Shown here: positions 1 through 6,957 of the stretch, piece after piece
Layout: the number at the start of each line of letters is the position of its first letter
Numbering within the stretch: the stretch's first letter is position 1
Source of the DNA: Enterococcus sp.
GTDB taxonomy: Bacteria; Bacillota; Bacilli; Lactobacillales; Enterococcaceae
Length of the DNA: 56,649 bases
Reading direction: 5' to 3'
Assembly: GCF_022711995.1 (NCBI RefSeq)
Contig: NZ_JALAHI010000013.1
Span: forward strand, 1-56,649
Program-made: the position numbers and the translations under genes
The notes under the pieces: generated by a model
Database searches by the model: none
Seen by the model: only the letters and a program-made list of their open reading frames with translations
Told to the model about the DNA's origin: nothing

Positions 1-13
1 ATAATTAAGAGAG

Positions 14-29
14 ATTATTCTCAAATAAT
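14..29. promoter_or_regulatory. Inverted repeat upstream of ahpC, possible PerR-like site
   Basis: ATTATT-N4-AATAAT is a perfect 6-bp inverted repeat 22 bp before the ahpC start. Its AT-rich TTATT...AATAA character recalls PerR boxes, which commonly control ahpCF in Firmicutes, but the match to the 15-bp consensus is imperfect. The promoter itself lies largely outside the window. Confidence 0.3.
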
Positions 30-51
30 AATTCTAATTGGAGGAATCGCT

Positions 52-615
52 ATGTCATTGATTGGAAAAGAAATTGAGTCATTTGAAGCACAAGCCTATC
101 ACAATGGAAAGTTTATCGAAATTTCATCTGAAGATTTCAAAGGAAAATGGAATGTCGTTTGTTTCTACCCAGCAGACTTTTCATTTGTATGCCCAACGGA
201 ATTAGAAGATTTACAAGGTCAATATGCAGCCTTGAAAGAACTAGGAACAGAAGTGTATTCTGTTTCCACAGATACTCACTATACCCACAAAGCTTGGCAT
301 GATCATTCGGATGCCATCAGCAAAATCGAATACATTATGGTTGCTGATCCTTCTCACACGATCTCACGTATTTTTGATGTATTGGATGAAGAAAGCGGCC
401 TTTCACAACGAGGAACTTTCATTATTGATCCAGATGGAGTTGTTCAAGCAATCGAAATCAATGCGGACGGTATCGGACGAGATGCCAGTGGATTGATCGA
501 CAAAATTCGTGCTGCCCAATATGTGCGGACTCATCCAGGGGAAGTATGCCCAGCAAAATGGAAAGAAGGAGAAGACACCTTAACACCAAGTCTTGATTTA
601 GTCGGAAAAATATAG
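52..615 (+). CDS. ahpC: Alkyl hydroperoxide reductase subunit C (2-Cys peroxiredoxin)
   Basis: Cytosolic peroxiredoxin that reduces H2O2, organic peroxides and peroxynitrite and is re-reduced by AhpF. The 187-residue length is standard for AhpC. The peroxidatic cysteine sits in FVCPTE (Cys47) and the resolving cysteine in EVCPAKW (Cys166), so this is a typical 2-Cys enzyme. The start is preceded by TTGGAGGAAT at good spacing. The stop is only 9 bp before ahpF, so the two genes form a classic ahpCF operon. An AT-rich inverted repeat just upstream may be a PerR-type site. Identification is secure. Confidence 0.97.
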   Translation: MSLIGKEIESFEAQAYHNGKFIEISSEDFKGKWNVVCFYPADFSFVCPTELEDLQGQYAALKELGTEVYSVSTDTHYTHKAWHDHSDAISKIEYIMVADPSHTISRIFDVLDEESGLSQRGTFIIDPDGVVQAIEINADGIGRDASGLIDKIRAAQYVRTHPGEVCPAKWKEGEDTLTPSLDLVGKI

Positions 616-624
616 GAGGGTACC

Positions 625-2154
625 ATGGCATTAGATAGCGGAATCAAAGAACAACTGAAACAGTATCTGGCAATGCTGGAATCCGAGATTGTTTTTTCTG
701 CCAGTCTTGGTACAGATGACGCCTCGCAAAAGGTTCGTGATTTCTTAGTCGAAATCGCAGAAATGTCCGAACGCATTACGATCGAAGAAGGAACGGCAGA
801 ACGGACACCCAGCTTTACCATTATGCAGCCAGGGAGCGATAGTGGCATTGCCTTTGCCGGCCTTCCTCTCGGTCATGAGTTTACCTCATTTATTTTAGCT
901 TTGCTGCAAGTTAGCGGACGGGCACCAAAGGTCGAACAGGCGATTCAAGACCGTATCAAAAAAATTGACCGTCCTTTGCATTTTGAAACCTATGTCAGTC
1001 TGACTTGCCATAATTGTCCAGATGTTGTCCAAGCTTTGAATATCATGGCAGTTTTGAATCCGAAGATCAGTCATACGATGATCGAAGGCGGGATGTTCAA
1101 AGAGGAAGTTGACGCCAAGAAAATCATGGCAGTTCCAACGGTCTTTTTGAACGGAGAAGAATTCGCTAGTGGTCGTCAAACCATTGAACAATTACTCGAA
1201 CAAGCTGCTGGTCCTACGAGCAAAGAATCGTTTGCTGATAAAGAGGTCTTCGATGTCTTAGTTGTAGGAGGCGGACCTGCTGGAGCAAGTGCTGCTGTCT
1301 ATGCGGCCCGTAAAGGGATCAATACCGGTATGGTGGTGGAAACCTTCGGCGGGCAAGTGATGGAAACACTAGGGATCGAAAACATGATTGGCACTCCTTA
1401 CACTGAAGGACCAAAATTAATGCGTCAAGTGGAAGAACATGTCAACGAGTACAATGTAGATGTCATGAAAGGGCAACGGGCCAAAGATATCCGCAAACAA
1501 GAATTTGTAGAAGTAGAATTAGAAAACGGGGCGGTTCTGAAAACAAAGACCGCGATCCTTGCAACCGGTGCACGCTGGCGGAACATCAATGTTCCGGGAG
1601 AGCAGGAGTTTAAAAACAAAGGGGTCGCTTATTGTCCTCACTGCGATGGTCCGTTGTTTGCTGGTAAAGAAGTAGCGGTGATCGGCGGCGGCAACTCAGG
1701 TATCGAAGCTGCGATTGATTTAGCAGGAATGGCCAAACATGTCTATGTATTGGAGTTCCTACCAGAACTAAAAGCCGATCTCGTTTTACAAAACCGGCTA
1801 GCAACGCTGGAAAACGTGACAGTGATCACCAATGCAGCCACCAAAGAAATTGCAGGTTCCGATCATGTAGAGCAGCTGACTTACGTAGATCGTCAGACAA
1901 ATAGTGAAACCACTTTAGCGGTAGAAGGGGTCTTTATTTTAATTGGTTTGATGCCAAATACCGAATGGCTGAAAGATCGGGTGGCGTTGAATGAACGCAA
2001 TGAAATCATTGTTGACAAACAAGGGGCTACTTCTATTTCTGGCGTCTATGCTGCTGGAGACTGTACCGATAGTATCTATAAACAAATTATTATTTCCATG
2101 GGTTCGGGAGCTACAGCGGCACTAGGTGCTTTTGACTACCTGATTCGCCAGTGA
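625..2154 (+). CDS. ahpF: Alkyl hydroperoxide reductase subunit F (NADH:peroxiredoxin oxidoreductase)
   Basis: Flavoprotein disulfide reductase that passes electrons from NADH through FAD and two dithiol centres to AhpC. Visible parts: an N-terminal tandem thioredoxin-fold domain with redox motif CHNC (Cys128/Cys131), an FAD-binding GGGPAGASAA motif near residue 214, a second redox pair CPHC near residue 337, an NAD-binding GGGNSG motif, and a C-terminal AAGDC FAD motif. The 509-residue length is normal for full-length AhpF. GGAGGG lies just before the ATG. It is the second gene of the ahpCF operon and is followed by a structured terminator. Confidence 0.97.
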   Translation: MALDSGIKEQLKQYLAMLESEIVFSASLGTDDASQKVRDFLVEIAEMSERITIEEGTAERTPSFTIMQPGSDSGIAFAGLPLGHEFTSFILALLQVSGRAPKVEQAIQDRIKKIDRPLHFETYVSLTCHNCPDVVQALNIMAVLNPKISHTMIEGGMFKEEVDAKKIMAVPTVFLNGEEFASGRQTIEQLLEQAAGPTSKESFADKEVFDVLVVGGGPAGASAAVYAARKGINTGMVVETFGGQVMETLGIENMIGTPYTEGPKLMRQVEEHVNEYNVDVMKGQRAKDIRKQEFVEVELENGAVLKTKTAILATGARWRNINVPGEQEFKNKGVAYCPHCDGPLFAGKEVAVIGGGNSGIEAAIDLAGMAKHVYVLEFLPELKADLVLQNRLATLENVTVITNAATKEIAGSDHVEQLTYVDRQTNSETTLAVEGVFILIGLMPNTEWLKDRVALNERNEIIVDKQGATSISGVYAAGDCTDSIYKQIIISMGSGATAALGAFDYLIRQ

Positions 2155-2191
2155 TCCAAGGATCGCTTGGTATTTGAAATAATTGTCACAT

Positions 2192-2302
2192 CATTCACCA
2201 AGAAACTTGCTAGTTGTTTTTGATTCGCTGCAGCGGTTTGGGGGTTTTTCCTCACACCCCTCGCGGATCTTGACCCGCGGCATCTTTGGTGAATGTTTTT
2301 TT
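2192..2302 (+). terminator. Large multi-stem terminator after ahpF
   Basis: CATTCACCAAGA (2192-2203) pairs with TCTTTGGTGAATG (2283-2295), followed directly by seven Ts. The ~80-nt interior holds further hairpins, including GGGG/CCCC and CGCGG/CCGCG stems and a GCTGCAGC palindrome. It looks like a rho-independent terminator closing a multibranched RNA rather than a simple hairpin. Confidence 0.7.
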
Positions 2303-2435
2303 GTCTGAAAAATAACTAGGAAAACAGGCTTGAAACAAAGGCCTTTTTTAAAGATGAAAGAAAAGGATGAAAAAAATCATTTTTTTAAAGATGTTTAAGA
2401 ATATTTAAAGAAAAACATGAAATTATTAAATATAG

Positions 2436-2464
2436 TTGTCATCTTGAGGAACTAACGGTAACAT
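2436..2464 (+). promoter_or_regulatory. Promoter for the M-box/envelope operon
   Basis: TTGTCA (-35) and TAACAT (-10) are separated by 17 bp. A start near 2471 would lie just before the conserved M-box core, as expected for a riboswitch leader. Confidence 0.55.
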
Positions 2465-2483
2465 TCAGGATGAATAAAAATAA

Positions 2484-2710
2484 CGGATAACCTTGTTAGG
2501 TGAGGCTCCTATACAAACACAAGCTATTGCGCAGAAACGTCGAAAGACGCCAATGTGTAAAACAGGAATTGTCGGATTAAGGCTCTTCATAAAATAGCTA
2601 AGAAGGAATCAAATTAGGCTTTGTTTCTTCTTTACGTTGTATAGTGCCAAAACTCGGACGATGAGATTGCTTGCGAAGTCGAACGTCTTGAGAGAAGTTT
2701 GGCTTTTTTT
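2484..2710 (+). promoter_or_regulatory. M-box (ykoK-type) Mg2+ riboswitch
   Basis: The leader carries the hallmark conserved segments of the M-box aptamer in order: GTTAGGTGAGGCTCCTATAC near 2495, AGAAACGTCGAAAGACGCCA and ATGTGTAAAACAGG near 2533-2566, and GTGCCAAAACTCGGACGATG near 2644-2664. The last segment doubles as the 5' arm of the terminator that follows. M-boxes bind Mg2+ and usually turn off Mg2+ transporter genes when Mg2+ is plentiful. Here the next gene is a SEDS glycosyltransferase, so Mg2+ shortage would be expected to raise expression of an envelope operon. Confidence 0.88.
2646..2710 (+). terminator. Expression-platform terminator of the M-box
   Basis: GCCAAAACT (2646-2654) pairs with AGTTTGGC (2696-2703) and is followed by seven Ts. 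The 5' arm lies inside the conserved 3' segment of the M-box, so ligand-dependent folding can choose between termination and read-through. Confidence 0.75.
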
Positions 2711-2794
2711 CTTTTCTCAAGTATGGTTGAACACGTAAATCAGTAAAATAAATAACGTCTGAAATCACCTGCTCCAAGGGAAGGAGTGGAAGAC

Positions 2795-3940
2795 ATGAAT
2801 AAAAGAAGAAAGATCGATTGGCTACTTATCACAGCTTATTTGCTGTTAAGTCTTATCGGTCTTTTAATGATTTATAGTGCAAGTTCTTACCGATTGATGA
2901 CAGGAGGTAATTCGCCGTCAGCTTTGTTTCAACGGCAACTTCTTTTTTTGCTGTTTAGCTGGGTAATGATTTTTGTGATTCAAAAAACCCGAGTCGAAAT
3001 TTTGTTAAGCAAGAAACTGGCAATCGGATTATTGGCATTTGGTCTATTGACGCTGATATTGGCGCATTTGCCGTTTTTTGGAGTATCTGTTAATGGGGCA
3101 CAACGTTGGGTCTCGATCTTTGGTTTTCAGTTTCAGCCCTCCGAAATAGTCAATGTCGGAATGATTCTCTATTTGGCAAATTACTTTAAAGAAAAACGGC
3201 CGTTCCATGATCTGAAACAGCCAATGATTCTTTTATTTCTATGTTGTGGCTTGATTTTAATGCAGCCTAAAGTGGCAGGTGTGATGATTTTGCTTTTTTT
3301 GGCCTTCATCATGATCACTACCGTTCAAGTCCCTGTCAAGGTGACCCTGTTCTTGTTTGTTGGACTGATCCTTAGTTTATTTCTATTAGGTGCTGCTATT
3401 CTGTTTTTGGGTCATCAGGGCTGGCTGCCTCATTTCTTCATGCATGTGTATAATCGAATCCAATTAGTCAGTGATCCTTTCTCTGATCCCTATGGTCAAG
3501 GCTTTCAGATGATTCATTCCTATTATGCATTGTTCAATGGGGGATTAAAGGGGCTAGGATTAGGAAACAGTATTACGAAAAAAGGGTTTTTACCGGTAGC
3601 GGAAACGGATTTTATCTTTTCGATTCTGGTAGAGGAACTTGGCCTGATCGTAGGTGTTTTTGTAATTGGCTTATTGTTTCTGATTTTTTTACGGCTATTT
3701 ATCCGTTCGGCAACTGCCGCTGATGATCAAAGCGGCTTGATTTTATTAGGAACCGCCACGCTGCTCCTGTTGCAGACAAGTATTAATATCGCAAGTATTC
3801 TAGGATTGATGCCTATGACGGGGGTTCCGCTGCCCTTTATTAGTTATGGCGGCTCAAGCTACTTTATTCTTTCCTTTGCATTTGGTATTTGTCTCAAATT
3901 GGAAAGGAGGGGTGCAAATGAAGTTATTCAAGCCGCATGA
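2795..3940 (+). CDS. SEDS-family peptidoglycan glycosyltransferase (FtsW/RodA type), first copy
   Basis: Polytopic membrane protein of 381 residues with about ten hydrophobic helices. SEDS proteins polymerise lipid II into glycan strands with a partner class B PBP. Family signatures: NGAQRWV...QPSEIVN near residues 100-120, AETDFIFSILVEELG with the catalytic-loop Asp, and the C-terminal GVPLPFISYGGSS. I chose ATG 2795 over GTG 2786 because AAGGAG (2781-2786) is correctly spaced for it. It is the first gene behind the M-box and overlaps the next SEDS gene by 23 bp. It could be an FtsW or RodA paralogue; I cannot decide, and no class B PBP is adjacent. Confidence 0.9.
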   Translation: MNKRRKIDWLLITAYLLLSLIGLLMIYSASSYRLMTGGNSPSALFQRQLLFLLFSWVMIFVIQKTRVEILLSKKLAIGLLAFGLLTLILAHLPFFGVSVNGAQRWVSIFGFQFQPSEIVNVGMILYLANYFKEKRPFHDLKQPMILLFLCCGLILMQPKVAGVMILLFLAFIMITTVQVPVKVTLFLFVGLILSLFLLGAAILFLGHQGWLPHFFMHVYNRIQLVSDPFSDPYGQGFQMIHSYYALFNGGLKGLGLGNSITKKGFLPVAETDFIFSILVEELGLIVGVFVIGLLFLIFLRLFIRSATAADDQSGLILLGTATLLLLQTSINIASILGLMPMTGVPLPFISYGGSSYFILSFAFGICLKLERRGANEVIQAA

Positions 3941-5087
3941 AGTGAATTATGCCTTGATCTTACCCATATTCTTACTTTTTTTGTTAAGTATTGCGGTGCA
4001 ATATGGGGCCAGTCTGTTGGACGGCGCGGATCCCCGTCCGGTGGTATTGCGCCAACTTTTCTTTTGTATCTTGGCAGCAATTGCTTTATGGGGAGGGAGC
4101 TTGTTTTCGACAACTTTCTTACTGCGCTTTTCGGGTTTGTTTTATCTTCTTTCCTTAGGATTGATGACTCTTTTGTATTGGTTTTATGATCCGATCATGT
4201 TTGAGCTGACCCATACGAAGCGATGGATGCGCATTGGCAGTTTTACCCTGCAACCTTCTGAAATCATGAAGTTAGCCTTTGTACTGTTCATGGTCTATCT
4301 CACACTCTTATATGAAAAAAAACAGCGGCAGCGAACGATTAAATCTGACTGTCTTTATGTAGGAAAGATCTTGCTTTATAGTTTGCCGACTTTTCTATTG
4401 ATGTTCATGCAGCGAGACTTTGGTACGAGTCTGGTGTTTATCGTGATGCTGGGGGCACTCTTTGTCATTTCCGGCGTCCATTGGAAATTGCTGACTGCGA
4501 TGTTTTCATTATTGGCAGTGATCGGGGGACTATTGTTACTGCTGGTATTTACGGATTGGGGCAATACGATTTTGTTTCGACTGCACTTTAAACCCTATCA
4601 GTTAGATCGAGTCAAAGCATGGGCAGATCCTTTTGCTTTTCAAGATTCGATTGCTTATCAGCAGGTCCAAAGTATGTGGGCCATCGGCTCAGGGGGATTA
4701 CTGGGAGCAAATGCCGGCCATCAGTCTGTCTATGTTCCGGTTCGAGAATCCGATATGATTTTTACAGTTATCGGTGAGACCTTTGGCTTTCTGGGAAGTT
4801 CATTAGTGATTTTTCTCTATTTTTATTTGATCTATCAAATCATTTTTGCTGCGTTACGAACCAATAATAAAGCAGCGGTCTACCTTTCAATTACCTTCGT
4901 TTTTGGCTTAGTCTTTCAAATTTTTGAAAATATTGGCGCAGCTATCGGGTTATTGCCATTAACAGGTATTCCGCTCCCGTTTCTAAGTCAAGGGGGGACG
5001 GCGTTAATCGCCATCGGCCTTTCATTGGGAATTATTTTAGGTCTTGAAAAGAACGATTCCCATGAGAAGTCTGCTTTGAAAAAATGA
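3918..5087 (+). CDS. SEDS-family peptidoglycan glycosyltransferase (FtsW/RodA type), second copy
   Basis: A second SEDS protein of 389 residues, clearly diverged from its upstream neighbour but with the same signatures: KRWMRIGSFTLQPSEIMK, RESDMIFTVIGETFGFLG and TGIPLPFLSQGGTA. About ten transmembrane helices are apparent. The start at 3918 is set by AAGGAGGGG about 8 bp upstream; reading the frame further upstream would only add residues overlapping the previous gene. The overlap of 23 bp suggests translational coupling and co-regulation by the M-box. Two tandem SEDS genes without a PBP suggests local duplication followed by divergence. Confidence 0.9.
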   Translation: MKLFKPHEVNYALILPIFLLFLLSIAVQYGASLLDGADPRPVVLRQLFFCILAAIALWGGSLFSTTFLLRFSGLFYLLSLGLMTLLYWFYDPIMFELTHTKRWMRIGSFTLQPSEIMKLAFVLFMVYLTLLYEKKQRQRTIKSDCLYVGKILLYSLPTFLLMFMQRDFGTSLVFIVMLGALFVISGVHWKLLTAMFSLLAVIGGLLLLLVFTDWGNTILFRLHFKPYQLDRVKAWADPFAFQDSIAYQQVQSMWAIGSGGLLGANAGHQSVYVPVRESDMIFTVIGETFGFLGSSLVIFLYFYLIYQIIFAALRTNNKAAVYLSITFVFGLVFQIFENIGAAIGLLPLTGIPLPFLSQGGTALIAIGLSLGIILGLEKNDSHEKSALKK

Positions 5088-5104
5088 AAAGGAAGTGTTG
5101 GAAG

Positions 5105-5758
5105 ATGTTTCATCAATCTCGTCGATTGACAATCAGTTTTTTGCTTATGGCGTTTTTTCTCTTGTTGACAGTGCTGGTGTTGCAGCAACCCCATTGGTTC
5201 CGAAATCTAGATCAACTCTTTTGGTTTCTACCGCAGCTGCGCACCCCTTTAGGGGATCAAATCATACTGGGATTCGCCGCAATAGCAACGATTTTGCCAA
5301 CAACAGCTGTCTCCGGTCTCCTGAGTATCTATCTATGGCGGAAAAAGCAGCGAGTTTGGGCCATCTGGGTGCTGGGAAATCTCTTTTTGGTAAGTGGTAT
5401 CGGTCAAGGGGTAAAATGGGTGGTCCAACGGCCACGACCCGCTATCGAAGGGGGAATGATTCGGGATTCCTATAGTTTTCCTAGTGGGCATACGTTACTG
5501 GCTACGACGCTAGTGATCACCTGTCTGCTTTTAGCAAGATTTTTGGTTAAAAAAAAGGCTACTCTCTCTTTGATCGGCAGCGGTTTTTTGCTGGCTGTGA
5601 TTTTTTCCCGTTTTTATTTAGGCGTGCATTATCCAAGTGATACCCTCGCAAGTCTCTGCTTAGCCAGTGGAGTGACAGGGATGACCTATGAAGTGACAAG
5701 GCTCTTTTTGAACCGTGGTAGAGGAGTGGACAAACCGATGCAAAGGAGAAGATCATGA
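5105..5758 (+). CDS. PAP2-family membrane phosphatase
   Basis: Membrane phosphatase of 217 residues with all three PAP2 motifs: KX6RP as KWVVQRPRP, PSGH, and SRX5HX3D as SRFYLGVHYPSD. About six hydrophobic segments are present. Relatives dephosphorylate undecaprenyl diphosphate (BcrC-like) or phosphatidylglycerol phosphate (PgpB-like). Between SEDS and LCP genes, lipid-carrier recycling for wall polymer assembly is the likely job. An in-frame ATG at 5084 overlaps the previous stop, but AAGGAAG fits ATG 5105 better. It overlaps the LCP gene by 4 bp (ATGA). Confidence 0.88.
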   Translation: MFHQSRRLTISFLLMAFFLLLTVLVLQQPHWFRNLDQLFWFLPQLRTPLGDQIILGFAAIATILPTTAVSGLLSIYLWRKKQRVWAIWVLGNLFLVSGIGQGVKWVVQRPRPAIEGGMIRDSYSFPSGHTLLATTLVITCLLLARFLVKKKATLSLIGSGFLLAVIFSRFYLGVHYPSDTLASLCLASGVTGMTYEVTRLFLNRGRGVDKPMQRRRS

Positions 5759-6696
5759 CGACTGGAAAAAAAGTTTGGTTAATACTTTTAGCTGGCATGA
5801 CAGTGCTGGTGACTGCAGGAACAGTTTACGCGGTGCGCATTTTTTTGCAGGCAGAGCAAACCGTCCAAACGATGCATGCTCCGATCGAAGGTCGCAAAAC
5901 GACAGTCATTGAAGAGGCTAAACCGCTGAGTTTGCTTATTTTGGGCATTGCCAATGACTCCAAACGCAAATCGGATTATCGAGCCAACACGATCATGGTT
6001 GTCACATTGAATCCACAAGAAAAACGAACCACTATTACAAGCATTCCCCGGGATGCCTATGTAGAGATTGTTGGCAAGGGCTTCAAAGATAAAATCAATC
6101 ATGCCCACTCCTTCGGGGGAGCAGAAATGATGATTGCTACGGTGGAAGAGTTTTTGCAACTTCCGATCCATCATTATTTTTCACTCAACATGGATGGGAT
6201 GGCGGACCTTGTTGAGGCAATCGGCGGGATCACTGTGGATAATGATTTCGAATTTACCGCTGAGAAGATCCATTATCCCAAGGGAAAGTTACAGCTAAAT
6301 GGTTGGGAAGCCCTTCAGTATACGCGAATGCGCAAAGATGACCCTGAAGGCGATTATGGCCGCCAGAGAAGACAACGGCAGGTGACTGAAATTCTCGCAA
6401 AGGAATTGTTGTCTTTTTCAAGTATTTTCCAATATCAAGAATTAATGGCGATTGTTGGAGAAAATGGTCAAACGGACCTCAACTTTCAACAAATCTCTCG
6501 ATTGTTAACGAGTTATCAGTCAGCGCTAGCGACCGTTGAGCACTATCAAATTCAAGGAACAGGATTTACTGGAGATGGCTGGCAAGGAGAGGAAGGTATT
6601 TCTTACCAAGCGATTTCCGAAGAAGAACGACAAAAAGCGGTACAACGGATGCAATCTGAGTTGGGAATTTCTCCTCAGCTTGAGACAACCGACTAA
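5755..6696 (+). CDS. LytR-CpsA-Psr (LCP) family cell wall polymer ligase
   Basis: LCP enzyme of 313 residues with a short cytoplasmic start, one N-terminal transmembrane helix (about residues 7-27) and an extracytoplasmic LCP domain. Conserved positions are visible: SIPRDAYVEI, DKINHAHSFGG, and the basic cluster TRMRKDDPEGDYGRQRRQRQ that binds the pyrophosphate of polyprenyl-linked substrate. LCP proteins attach teichoic acids or capsular glycans to peptidoglycan. The start overlaps the PAP2 stop as ATGA, so the four-gene envelope operon is tightly coupled. No strong terminator follows; the next promoter begins within 10 bp of the stop. Confidence 0.93.
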   Translation: MTTGKKVWLILLAGMTVLVTAGTVYAVRIFLQAEQTVQTMHAPIEGRKTTVIEEAKPLSLLILGIANDSKRKSDYRANTIMVVTLNPQEKRTTITSIPRDAYVEIVGKGFKDKINHAHSFGGAEMMIATVEEFLQLPIHHYFSLNMDGMADLVEAIGGITVDNDFEFTAEKIHYPKGKLQLNGWEALQYTRMRKDDPEGDYGRQRRQRQVTEILAKELLSFSSIFQYQELMAIVGENGQTDLNFQQISRLLTSYQSALATVEHYQIQGTGFTGDGWQGEEGISYQAISEEERQKAVQRMQSELGISPQLETTD

Positions 6697-6702
6697 CTGG
6701 TC

Positions 6703-6732
6703 TTGACAATGTCGGTAGAGGTAGACTAAAAT
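6703..6732 (+). promoter_or_regulatory. Strong promoter for the leader peptide and MutS2-like gene
   Basis: TTGACA (6703-6708), an 18-bp spacer and TAAAAT (6727-6732). Transcription would start about 30 nt before the leader-peptide ATG and 220 nt before the MutS2-like gene. Confidence 0.75.
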
Positions 6733-6769
6733 AAAAGAAATTCGTTCAAAAAAAGAAAGAGGTTTCTTG

Positions 6770-6790
6770 ATGAGTGTCGTAGGTATCTAA
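6770..6790 (+). CDS. Six-codon leader peptide MSVVGI
   Basis: ATG-AGT-GTC-GTA-GGT-ATC-TAA is preceded by AAAGAGG (6756-6762) at 7-bp spacing, an excellent ribosome binding site. Codons 5 and 6 and part of the stop codon form the 5' arm of the first hairpin of the attenuator. Translation, or stalling by an inhibited ribosome, would therefore alter the RNA fold. Short leader peptides of this sort precede many antibiotic-inducible resistance genes. The assignment is inferred from layout, not from known homology. Confidence 0.65.
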   Translation: MSVVGI

Positions 6791-6899
6791 ACAGCTAATT
6801 TAAACAAATAGACAAGACTATGTTTATTTGTTGTGCCTGTAGATACCGATCAAAATCGTTATTGATAAAAACAGGTGATGGGGAACTGTCACCTTTTTT
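6782..6899 (+). promoter_or_regulatory. Transcription attenuator before the MutS2-like gene
   Basis: Hairpin 1 pairs GGTATCT (6782-6788) and ACAG (6791-6794) with CTGT (6837-6840) and AGATACC (6841-6847), enclosing a second stem AACAAATA/TATTTGTT. The terminator pairs AGGTGA (6873-6878) with TCACCT (6889-6894), followed by six Ts. If hairpin 1 is prevented, CCTGT (6836-6840) can instead pair with ACAGG (6871-6875), which takes away part of the terminator 5' arm. These mutually exclusive pairings form a plausible anti-anti-terminator switch controlled by the leader peptide. Confidence 0.65.
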
Positions 6900-6957
6900 G
6901 TACACTTTTTTTGAACGTGGAGGAGAGAGGTTTCACGGGCACAAGAAAGGACCTCTT

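Noticed and set aside
6820-6957. Upstream extension of the MutS2-like frame (ATG 6820)
   Set aside because: It runs through the attenuator stem-loops and terminator and has no ribosome site; ATG 6958 has one and matches the MutS2 N-terminus.
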